5,391 nucleotides of DNA from Candidatus Sulfopaludibacter sp. SbA3 (GCA_945866285.1 CAMBHC010000212.1:1-5391), one strand, 5' to 3'. Counted from the first letter of the stretch, positions 1 through 5,189 are shown. Numbers and translations are program-made. Notes: generated by a model not told the origin, from the letters alone.

Positions 1-913
1 CAGTGCTCACCCGCAGCTCGCGGCTGAGATTGCCGAGTTCCTTGGGGTGGAGCTCGGACAGGCGCGCCTGCGCCGGTTTCCCGACACCGAAGTCTCGTTC
101 CAGATCGACGAAAACATTCGCGGCACCGACGTCTTCATCATCCAGCCGACCTGCGCTCCGGTGGATCCCCACCTGATGGAGTTGATGATCATGACTGACG
201 CGTTCCGCCGTTCGTCGGCGGCGCGCATCACGGCGGTCATTCCGTACTACGGCTATGCCCGGCAGGACCGCAAGGACAAGCCGCGCGTGCCGATTTCCGC
301 CAAGCTCGTCGCCAACGTGCTGACCGCCTCGGGCGTGAATCGCGTGCTGTGCATGGACCTGCACAAAGCGCAGATCCAGGGCTTCTTCGACCTGCCGGTG
401 GACCATCTGTTCGCCGCGCCGGTCATCATCGATTACCTGTCGCGGCAGTCGTACGAGAAGCTGACCATCGTCGCGCCCGATGCCGGCGGCGCTGAGCGCG
501 CCCGCGCCTACGCGAAACGTCTCGGCGCCGAGCTGGCCGTGATCGACAAGCGCCGCAGCGAAGACGGCACCGCCGAGGTTATGAACGTGATCGGCGAAGT
601 GGCCGGGCGTACCTGCGTGATTGCCGACGACATCATCGACACCGCCGGCACCATCCAGAAGGCCGCGCAGGCCCTGAAGAATAACGGCGCTGAGCGGGTG
701 CTGGCCTGCGCCATTCACGGCGTGCTGTCCGGTCCGGCGATCGAGCGCATTGAGAAGTCGCCGATCGACAAGCTGCTCATCACCAATACGATTCCACTTA
801 CCGGGGATCGTGCCACGTGCCAGAAGATCGTCGTGCTGTCGGTGGCGCGCCTGCTTGGCCAGGCCATTCGCAGCATCCACGAGGAAACCTCCGTCTCGTC
901 GTTGTTCGTATAG
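1..913 (+). CDS. prs: Ribose-phosphate pyrophosphokinase (PRPP synthetase), 5'-truncated by the window edge
   Basis: Cytoplasmic enzyme that transfers pyrophosphate from ATP to ribose 5-phosphate, giving PRPP for purine, pyrimidine, histidine, tryptophan and NAD synthesis. The first complete codon is at base 2, and the reading frame is open to the edge (SAHPQLAAEIAEFLG...), so the start lies upstream. The visible 303 residues compare with about 310-320 for the family, so roughly ten are missing. Visible landmarks are the ATP-binding flexible loop RQDRKDKPRVPISA (260-301), the catalytic His in DLHKAQIQGFFD (His codon 362-364), the ring-flexible DKRR with its Lys and Arg (545-556), and the PRPP-binding signature VIADDIIDTAGTI (617-655). 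The stop is TAG 911-913. The loop reads KDKPRVPIS where E. coli and B. subtilis have KARSREPIT, at the same length. A GTG at 47 is internal and not the start, because conserved N-terminal sequence precedes it. This is a class I bacterial enzyme; identification is very secure. Confidence 0.97.
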   Translation, partial: SAHPQLAAEIAEFLGVELGQARLRRFPDTEVSFQIDENIRGTDVFIIQPTCAPVDPHLMELMIMTDAFRRSSAARITAVIPYYGYARQDRKDKPRVPISAKLVANVLTASGVNRVLCMDLHKAQIQGFFDLPVDHLFAAPVIIDYLSRQSYEKLTIVAPDAGGAERARAYAKRLGAELAVIDKRRSEDGTAEVMNVIGEVAGRTCVIADDIIDTAGTIQKAAQALKNNGAERVLACAIHGVLSGPAIERIEKSPIDKLLITNTIPLTGDRATCQKIVVLSVARLLGQAIRSIHEETSVSSLFV

Positions 914-920
914 TTCGTTC

Positions 921-974
921 GGAGAGCGGGGGCTTCAGCCCCCGCTGCGGCGACGGCTGAAGCCATCGCCCTCC
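921..974. repeat. Nested inverted repeats after prs forming two mutually exclusive hairpins
   Basis: The 121-bp prs-bL25 spacer holds a perfect 9-bp stem with a TTCA loop (925-933 AGCGGGGGC with 938-946 GCCCCCGCT). It also holds a second inverted pair, GGCTTCAGCC at 931-940 with GGCTGAAGCC at 955-964. The second pair extends outward imperfectly (921-930 with 965-974, matching GGAG/CTCC and GCG/CGC). Both structures need bases 931-940, so they cannot form together. No T-tract follows either one, so a classical intrinsic terminator is unlikely. Possible roles are mRNA 3'-end protection for prs, a factor-assisted terminator, or a copy of a dispersed palindromic (REP-like) repeat. The sequence alone does not decide between them. 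Confidence 0.7.
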
Positions 975-1034
975 GCGATTTAACTCGGTAAAGGGTGTAG
1001 GCTGCGGCCGAAGCCCGAGGAAGGTAGTCACGTC
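975..1034 (+). promoter_or_regulatory. bL25 upstream region with ribosome binding site
   Basis: A purine-rich Shine-Dalgarno sequence, GAGGAAGG at 1017-1024, lies 10 nt before the bL25 ATG and supports that start. Just upstream, 1000-1015 is an imperfect palindrome (GGCT...CGGCCG...AGCC). The segment 977-994 (GATTTAACTCGGTAAAGG) is the least GC-rich patch in the spacer, but I find no hexamer pair good enough to call a promoter. bL25 may therefore be read through from prs or driven by a promoter I cannot recognise. Confidence 0.5.
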
Positions 1035-1769
1035 ATGGAAGCAGTTCTCGACGCAGTCAAGCGCAGCACCAAGGGCAAGAACGAAGCCCGTCGTCTTCGC
1101 GTGGCCGGGCAGATCCCGGCGGTGGTGTACGGCGCGCAGAAAATCGGCGATGCGCCCGCACCGGAGTCGGTCGCGGTCGACCCCAAACCCTTCATGCGCA
1201 TCCTGCACTCCAGCTCAGGCCTTAACACCCTGATCACGCTCAAGATTGCCGGCGGCAATGACGCCCGCGTCCTGGTGCGCAACGTGCAGATCGACCCGGT
1301 GTCGTCGCACCTGCTCCACGCCGACTTCTTCCGCGTCAACATGGACAAGAAGATCACGGTCACCGTGCCGGTCACCCTGCGTGGCGAAGCCCGCGGCGTG
1401 AAGGTCGATGGCGGCGTGCTGGACTTCGTGCATCGCGAAATCGAAGTCGAGGTGCTCCCGGCCGACATTCCGAACTCAATCGAGATCGACGTCACCGACC
1501 TGGGCATCGGCGGTGCCATCCACGTGCGCGACGTCGCGGCCAACGCCGCCTGGACGCCGGTCACCGATTCCGACCTCATGCTCGTCCACATCATCACGAT
1601 CAAGGTTGCTGAAGAGACGCCGGCTGACGGCGCCGCGGTGGCCCCGGCCGGTGGTGCTGCCGAACCCGAAGTGCTCAAGAAGGGCAAGACGGACAAGGAC
1701 GGCGACGCCAAGGACGCGAAGGGCGGCGACAAGAAGGACGACAAGAAGGCGGACGCGAAGAAGAAGTAA
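1035..1769 (+). CDS. rplY: 50S ribosomal protein bL25, CTC/TL5 (two-domain) form with Lys-rich C-terminal tail
   Basis: Binds 5S rRNA in the central protuberance of the large subunit; long members are called Ctc or TL5. The product is 244 residues. Residues 1-97 are the 5S-binding beta-barrel domain, with NEARRLRVAGQIPAVVYG near the N-terminus and VLVRNVQIDPVSSHLLHADF at 79-98. Residues about 99-190 are the second CTC-type domain, including GVKVDGGVLDFVHREIEVEV and the DLGIGGAIHVRDV strand. Residues 191-214 form an Ala/Pro/Gly linker. Residues 215-244 form a tail with 13 lysines, all encoded by AAG, interspersed with Asp. Such charged tails are common but variable in this family; its DAKDAKGGDK (224-233) recurs in bS18 of this window. 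GAGGAAGG 10 nt upstream supports the ATG. The stop codon TAA shares its last base with the pth ATG. The alternative symbol is ctc. Confidence 0.96.
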   Translation: MEAVLDAVKRSTKGKNEARRLRVAGQIPAVVYGAQKIGDAPAPESVAVDPKPFMRILHSSSGLNTLITLKIAGGNDARVLVRNVQIDPVSSHLLHADFFRVNMDKKITVTVPVTLRGEARGVKVDGGVLDFVHREIEVEVLPADIPNSIEIDVTDLGIGGAIHVRDVAANAAWTPVTDSDLMLVHIITIKVAEETPADGAAVAPAGGAAEPEVLKKGKTDKDGDAKDAKGGDKKDDKKADAKKK

Positions 1770-2356
1770 TGAAGCTGGTCGTTGGTCTCGGCAATCCCGG
1801 TTCCGAGTACCGCGAGACCCGCCACAACGTGGGCTTTCTCGTCGCCGACGAGATCGCCCGCCGCTGGCGGTTGTCGGATGCGTGGCGCGAGAAGTGCGAG
1901 GCGCTGCATGTCAGGACCACGGTGGGCGACGAGGCGGTAATTGTCGCCAAGCCGCTCACGTTCATGAACCTCAGCGGGCAGGCGGTAGCCGGGCTCGCGG
2001 CGTTTTACAAGATCGACCCGGTCGACGTGCTGGTAGTGACCGACGATGTGGCGCTGCCACTGGGGCGGTTGCGGGCGCGGCCTGAAGGTGGCGCCGGCGG
2101 CCACAACGGGCTGAAGTCGATCATCCAGCACCTGGGCACGCAAGCGTTTCCGCGCGTGCGGGTGGGGGTGGGACGCGGCGACGATCGCCGCGACCTCGTG
2201 GACCACGTGCTCGGCCGGTTCGAAGCCGGCGAGCGCGAAACAGTGTCGGCGGCGGTGCTGCGCGCCGCCGATGCGTCGGAGAGTTTTCTCGCCGACGGGA
2301 TTGAACGCGTGATGAGCGTGTTCAACACAGCAGCAAAGCAAGACTCCGTAGAATAG
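1769..2356 (+). CDS. pth: Peptidyl-tRNA hydrolase
   Basis: Cleaves the ester bond of peptidyl-tRNAs that drop off ribosomes, recycling tRNA in the cytoplasm. The product is 195 residues, a normal length. The family signatures are present: VGLGNPGSEY with Asn9, TRHNVGF with catalytic His19, KPLTFMNLSG with Asn67, TDDVALPLG with Asp92, and GGHNGLKSII with Asn113. These correspond to E. coli Asn10, His20, Asn68, Asp93 and Asn114. The ATG overlaps the bL25 stop by one base (TAATG). Upstream is a GAAGAAGAAG run rather than a clean Shine-Dalgarno sequence, which suggests initiation by termination-reinitiation coupled to bL25. Pairing of bL25/Ctc with pth is a widely conserved neighbourhood and places it among translation genes. 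No missing catalytic residue or frameshift was seen. Confidence 0.97.
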   Translation: MKLVVGLGNPGSEYRETRHNVGFLVADEIARRWRLSDAWREKCEALHVRTTVGDEAVIVAKPLTFMNLSGQAVAGLAAFYKIDPVDVLVVTDDVALPLGRLRARPEGGAGGHNGLKSIIQHLGTQAFPRVRVGVGRGDDRRDLVDHVLGRFEAGERETVSAAVLRAADASESFLADGIERVMSVFNTAAKQDSVE

Positions 2357-2459
2357 GTCTGCGGGTCTCCTTGCCACCGGGAGGTGGCCGCCCTGAGCGC
2401 GTCACCGGACTCGCAGAGTTCGGTGCCGAGTCGAGGGGTGTCCGTAAGGAGTTAGTTGA
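2357..2459 (+). promoter_or_regulatory. Structured 5' leader of the bS6-bS18 operon; candidate S6:S18-binding autoregulatory element
   Basis: This 103-nt spacer contains a perfect 6-bp hairpin, GCCACC 2373-2378 with GGTGGC 2383-2388 around a GGGA loop. A second perfect 6-bp stem is GACTCG 2408-2413 with CGAGTC 2427-2432; it can be extended by CACC 2403-2406 with GGTG 2437-2440 across an internal loop. An alternative basal stem is CGGAC 2406-2410 with GTCCG 2440-2444. The Shine-Dalgarno AAGGAG at 2446-2451 follows at once, 8 nt before the ATG. A published S6:S18 complex-binding leader motif presents a CCG triplet in a bulge flanked by a stem and a hairpin. Several CCG triplets occur here (2377, 2388, 2405, 2426, 2442), and CACCGG occurs twice. 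Which CCG, if any, sits in the right bulge cannot be decided by eye, so the regulatory role is inference. A promoter may also lie here, but none is recognisable. Confidence 0.5.
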
Positions 2460-2927
2460 ATGAGTAACCGCACGTACGAACTGATTTACGTCATGAAGCC
2501 GGACGCGCCCGAGACGGAGGTCGCCGACATGCACAAGCAGGTCGCCGACATCGTCGAACGCATGGGCGGCGCCATCGACAAGACCGAGAACGTCGCCCCC
2601 TGGGGCCGTCGTCGTCTCGCGTATGAAATCGGCCATCACAAAGAAGGCTTCTACGTCCTCGAAGTGATCACCGGTTCAGCCGAGTTGATGAAAGAAATCG
2701 ATCGCCGCCTCAAGGTGACCGAAGGCCTGCTGCGCCACCTGATCGTCCGCGTCGACGAGTCGTCGATCAAGGCCGAGCGCATGCGTGCCAAGCGCACCGA
2801 AGAGTCGCGCCGCCGCCGTGTGGCGCGTGGCCTGCCGCCCGATCGTCAGCCGGGTGAGGGTCCGCAGGGTGAAGATAACGACGATTCCGGCGACCTGATG
2901 TTCGACGGTGGGGAGATGGAGGCTTAA
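2460..2927 (+). CDS. rpsF: 30S ribosomal protein bS6 with extended basic-then-acidic C-terminal tail
   Basis: Binds 16S rRNA in the platform of the small subunit as a heterodimer with bS18. The product is 155 residues, against about 95-135 for usual members. The core fold covers residues 1-100: YELIYVMKPD (6-15), the helix 20-35, ENVAPWGRRRLAYEIGHHKEG (43-63, with the family's WGRRRLAY), FYVLEV, and the LKVTEGLLRHLIVRVDE strand (84-100). Residues 102-130 are strongly basic (four Arg in a row at 117-120). Residues 132-155 are acidic, Gly-rich and probably disordered, ending GGEMEA. AAGGAG 8 nt upstream fixes the ATG start. bS18 begins one base after the stop; no ssb or priB gene lies between, unlike Firmicutes and enterobacteria. 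Expression is probably controlled through the preceding leader. Confidence 0.96.
   Translation: MSNRTYELIYVMKPDAPETEVADMHKQVADIVERMGGAIDKTENVAPWGRRRLAYEIGHHKEGFYVLEVITGSAELMKEIDRRLKVTEGLLRHLIVRVDESSIKAERMRAKRTEESRRRRVARGLPPDRQPGEGPQGEDNDDSGDLMFDGGEMEA
2918..2922 (+). promoter_or_regulatory. Ribosome binding site of rpsR inside the end of rpsF
   Basis: GGAGG lies 6 nt before the ATG at 2929, within the last codons of rpsF. This spacing selects ATG 2929 over the in-frame GTG at 2908, which would start seven codons earlier inside rpsF without family similarity. The arrangement (stop at 2925-2927, ATG at 2929) implies translational coupling of bS6 and bS18, which are made in equal amounts. Confidence 0.75.
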
Positions 2928-2928
2928 T

Positions 2929-3237
2929 ATGGCATTCGGTGGACCCAAGCGAGGCGGCCCGGGCGGAGCCCGTGGCAAGGATGCCAAGGACGCCAAGGGT
3001 GGCGACAAGCGTCGTGGCGGCGGCTTCTTCCGGCGCCGGAAGGTCTGCAAGTTCTGCGCAGACAAGATCGACGACATCAACTACAAGGACGTCAAGCTGC
3101 TGAGCGGCTTCGTTCCCGAGCGCGGCAAGGTGTTGCCGCGGCGGATTTCCGGAACCTGTGCCAAGCACCAGCGCGGCCTGCGCGTCGCGATTGTTCGCGC
3201 GCGTCAGCTCGCCCTGTTGCCGTACGCAGCGGATTAA
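2929..3237 (+). CDS. rpsR: 30S ribosomal protein bS18, zinc-motif (C+) type with Gly/Lys-rich N-terminal extension
   Basis: Platform protein of the small subunit that folds on 16S rRNA together with bS6. The product is 102 residues against about 75-90 in common members. Residues 1-35 are a Gly/Lys/Arg-rich extension containing DAKDAKGGDK (18-27). The conserved core runs from RRRKVCKFCADK (35-46) through INYKDVKLLSGF, PERGKVLPRRISGTCAKHQR and ARQLALLPY near the C-terminus. Cys40, Cys43, Cys77 and His80 form a CxxC...CxxH set, as in the zinc-binding C+ forms known from actinobacteria; zinc binding is inferred. It sits between bS6 and bL9, the usual order. The start is ATG 2929, chosen by GGAGG at 2918-2922. 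Confidence 0.95.
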   Translation: MAFGGPKRGGPGGARGKDAKDAKGGDKRRGGGFFRRRKVCKFCADKIDDINYKDVKLLSGFVPERGKVLPRRISGTCAKHQRGLRVAIVRARQLALLPYAAD

Positions 3238-3252
3238 GGGAGAACACGAACA

Positions 3253-3699
3253 ATGGAAATCATTCTCCGGGATCACGTGGAACACGTGGGCAAGCGCGGC
3301 GACGTCGTCAAGGTCGCCGATGGCTACGCCCGCAACTACCTGCTGCCCCAAAAGCTGGCCCTGCCGGCGACCGAGGCGAACAAGAACTGGATCGCGCGCG
3401 AACGGAAAATCTCCGAGGCGCGTGAGGGCGAAGAGCGGGTGGCGGCGGAAGCGTTGGCCGAACGGCTGGTCGCGCTCGAGCTCAAGATTGCCCGCAAGGT
3501 GGGCGACAACGACACCATGTACGGTTCGGTGACGAACGGCGACATTGCGGATCTGATCAAGGCCAAGGGCTTTGATGTCGATCGCCGCAAGATCTTGTTG
3601 CCCGACCCGCTGCGCGCACTAGGTGAAGCGCTCGTGCCGGTGAAGCTGCACCGTGACGTGACGGCGCAACTCAAGGTCACGATCGTCACGGAAGCGTAG
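3253..3699 (+). CDS. rplI: 50S ribosomal protein bL9
   Basis: Elongated protein of the large subunit that binds 23S rRNA near the L1 stalk base and affects frame maintenance and inter-ribosome spacing. The product is 148 residues, typical for the family. The N-terminal RNA-binding domain (1-40) carries the family signature with GKRGDVVKVADGYARNYLLP (13-32). A long charged connecting helix follows at about 41-75 (Glu/Arg/Ala-rich). The C-terminal domain has DTMYGSVTNGDIADLI at 87-102, then VDRRKILL and a final beta strand LKVTIVTEA. GGGAG at 3238-3242, directly after the bS18 stop, lies 10 nt before the ATG, a slightly long spacing. It is the last gene of the ribosomal unit; a terminator follows 22 nt after the stop. 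Confidence 0.97.
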   Translation: MEIILRDHVEHVGKRGDVVKVADGYARNYLLPQKLALPATEANKNWIARERKISEAREGEERVAAEALAERLVALELKIARKVGDNDTMYGSVTNGDIADLIKAKGFDVDRRKILLPDPLRALGEALVPVKLHRDVTAQLKVTIVTEA

Positions 3700-3721
3700 G
3701 CGTCCGGCGGTCCGCTACTCG

Positions 3722-3755
3722 AAAGGCCGGGCGCATTCGCGTCCGGCCTTTTCCT
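3722..3755 (+). terminator. Strong intrinsic terminator after rplI
   Basis: AAAGGCCGG at 3722-3730 pairs perfectly with CCGGCCTTT at 3743-3751. The stem continues through a G-T wobble and three more pairs (3731-3734 with 3739-3742) to an ATTC loop, about 13 bp in all. The T-rich run TTTTCC starts inside the 3' arm at 3749, and TTT continues to 3757. This is a textbook rho-independent terminator for the bS6-bS18-bL9 unit, oriented on the plus strand. The A-run at 3722 is too short to argue for a bidirectional role. Confidence 0.92.
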
Positions 3756-3763
3756 TTGCGCGC

Positions 3764-3769
3764 TATACT
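3764..3769 (+). promoter_or_regulatory. Candidate -10 element of a dnaB promoter
   Basis: TATACT is one mismatch from the TATAAT consensus and stands out in GC-rich surroundings, immediately after the terminator. The end of the hexamer is 13 nt before the dnaB ATG at 3783, so a start point 6-7 nt downstream would leave a 5' leader of only about 7 nt. No TTGACA-like -35 is visible at 16-18 nt spacing; that position lies in the 3' arm of the terminator hairpin. No TG extended -10 is present either. The call rests on the hexamer and its position only. Confidence 0.45.
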
Positions 3770-3782
3770 TTCGATCCGCGTC

Positions 3783-5159
3783 ATGGCCACTGAAACTCCC
3801 GCCGCCACCGCTCACGCTGCACGCACGCTCCCGCATAACCTCGAGGCGGAACGGTCGGTGCTGGGCGCGATCCTGATCGACAACGACACCTACAACGTGG
3901 CGGCAGCCATGCTCGACGCCAAGGCGTTCTTCCGCGATGCGCACCGCCGCATCTTCGAGCGGATGGCCGACCTGTCGGAGCGCAGCCAGCCGATCGACCT
4001 GGTGACGCTGAAGGAAGAGCTCGAACGCGCGAGTGAGCTGGATGAGGTGGGCGGACCCGCCTACATCGCCTCGCTGGTGGACGGTGTGCCGCGCTCGACC
4101 AACGTCGAGTACTACGCGCAGATCGTCAAGGAGAAGGCCACGCTGCGCAGCCTGATCTTCTCGGCCAACAAGATTGTTTCGAGCGCCTACGAGGCCGACC
4201 AGGAAGCCGATCTCATCCTCGATGAGGCCGAAAGCGCCATCTTCGCGGTCGCCGAAGATCGCATCAAGACCGGCTTCGTGCCCATGCGTGACCTGGTGCG
4301 CGAGAGCTATCCGAAGATTGAGAAGCTGTTCGAGAACAAGACCTTCGTCACCGGCGTGCCGAGCGGCTTTCAGGACATCGACAAGAAGACCCGCGGCCTG
4401 CAGCCGGGCGACCTGGTGATCGTCGCCGCCCGTCCATCGATGGGCAAGACCAGTCTCGTGCTCAATATCTGCCAGCACGTGGCCACGCACGGCGGCGTCG
4501 CCGGGTTCTTCAGCCTGGAAATGTCGAAAGAGTCGCTGTTCATGCGCATGCTCGCGTCTGAGGCGCAGATCGACATGTACCGCCTGTTGAGCGGTCAGAT
4601 CGGGCAGAAGGAATACGGCCAGATCACGCATGCGCTCGAGACGCTCAGCGAAGGGCAGTTGTTCATCGACGACACCGCCGGCATCGGCGTGATGGAAATG
4701 CGGGCCAAGGCGCGACGCCTCAAGGCAGAGCATGGCCTGAGCCTGCTGGCGATCGACTATGTGCAGTTGATGACCGGGCGTGGCCGGTTCGAAAACCGCA
4801 ACCTGGAACTGGCGTCGATCTCGCGCTCGCTCAAGGGCCTGGCCAAGGAACTCAGCGTGCCGATCATCGTGCTGTCGCAGTTGTCGCGCGCGCCGGAAGG
4901 CCGTGCGGACAAGCGCCCGATGCTGTCGGACCTGCGCGAATCCGGCGCCCTCGAACAGGACGCCGACGTCGTGTGCATGATCTTCCGCGAAGAGATGTAC
5001 AAGACCGACGACACCCCGGCGGATTCGGACGGCGTTGCCGAGATCATCATTGCCAAGCAGCGTAACGGTCCGACCGGCACCGTCAAGTTGACGTTCCTGC
5101 GCGAGCAGACGCGGTTTGCCAACTACTCGGGTCCTGGCTACGCGACCAGCGACGACTAG
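3783..5159 (+). CDS. dnaB: Replicative DNA helicase DnaB
   Basis: Hexameric 5'-3' ATP-dependent helicase that unwinds DNA at the replication fork and recruits primase. The product is 458 residues, normal for the family. The N-terminal domain (about 15-125) starts with LPHNLEAERSVLGAIL (16-31) and includes DAHRRIFERM and LVDGVPRSTNVEYY. A linker helix at about 130-185 leads to the RecA-like motor, with GFQDIDKKTRGLQPGDLVIV at 195-214. Walker A is ARPSMGKTS (216-224, Lys222), the catalytic Glu is in SLEMSKE (Glu246), and Walker B is LLAIDYVQL (Asp325). DLRESGALEQDADVV follows (383-397), then the arginine finger in AKQRNGPTGT (Arg427). No intein interrupts it. I chose ATG 3783; an in-frame TTG at 3756 lies in the terminator T-run and adds nine residues unlike the family. 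No Shine-Dalgarno sequence precedes the ATG. It follows bL9, a widely conserved arrangement. Confidence 0.97.
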   Translation: MATETPAATAHAARTLPHNLEAERSVLGAILIDNDTYNVAAAMLDAKAFFRDAHRRIFERMADLSERSQPIDLVTLKEELERASELDEVGGPAYIASLVDGVPRSTNVEYYAQIVKEKATLRSLIFSANKIVSSAYEADQEADLILDEAESAIFAVAEDRIKTGFVPMRDLVRESYPKIEKLFENKTFVTGVPSGFQDIDKKTRGLQPGDLVIVAARPSMGKTSLVLNICQHVATHGGVAGFFSLEMSKESLFMRMLASEAQIDMYRLLSGQIGQKEYGQITHALETLSEGQLFIDDTAGIGVMEMRAKARRLKAEHGLSLLAIDYVQLMTGRGRFENRNLELASISRSLKGLAKELSVPIIVLSQLSRAPEGRADKRPMLSDLRESGALEQDADVVCMIFREEMYKTDDTPADSDGVAEIIIAKQRNGPTGTVKLTFLREQTRFANYSGPGYATSDD

Positions 5160-5163
5160 GATT

Positions 5164-5184
5164 CAGGGACCAGGGCTCAGGGCT
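5164..5184. repeat. Three tandem 7-bp units between dnaB and alr
   Basis: CAGGGAC, CAGGGCT and CAGGGCT follow one another at 5164-5170, 5171-5177 and 5178-5184, filling most of the 30-bp spacer. The last unit supplies AGGG at 5179-5182, 7 nt before the alr GTG, so the repeat may double as the ribosome binding site. It is too short to call a known element; slippage or a dispersed intergenic repeat are possible sources. Confidence 0.65.
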
Positions 5185-5189
5185 TCCTT

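Noticed and set aside
47..49. GTG as start of a complete prs gene
   Set aside because: The frame stays open to base 2, and the upstream residues match the conserved Prs N-terminus, so the gene is cut by the window edge.
925..946. Perfect hairpin after prs as a rho-independent terminator
   Set aside because: No T-tract follows; the sequence downstream is TGCGGCGACGG. The clear contrast is the real terminator at 3722-3755.
1408..2085. Plus-strand alternative frame (225 codons) spanning the bL25-pth junction
   Set aside because: It overlaps both real genes out of frame, is extremely Arg/Ser/Pro-rich, and has no family similarity.
1028..2377. Long minus-strand open frame (449 codons) across bL25 and pth
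   Set aside because: It runs antisense to two well-recognised genes and across their junction. Its product has low-complexity Ser/Leu/Phe stretches that mirror the Lys-rich tail and resembles no family. High GC at third codon positions explains such open frames.
2908..2910. GTG as an earlier bS18 start
   Set aside because: It would overlap the end of bS6 and add seven non-conserved residues. ATG 2929 has GGAGG at the ideal distance.
3756..3758. TTG as the dnaB start
   Set aside because: It lies in the T-run of the terminator, upstream of the -10-like element, and adds nine residues unlike DnaB N-termini.
3336..4733. Long minus-strand open frame (465 codons) across bL9 and dnaB
   Set aside because: It is antisense to two intact conserved genes, crosses the terminator between them, and its His/Arg/Leu-rich product shows no recognisable domain. 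It is a shadow of codon bias.
4429..4800. Intein insertion in the DnaB motor domain
   Set aside because: DnaB is a common intein host, but Walker A, Walker B and the intervening motifs run continuously at normal spacing and total length is normal.
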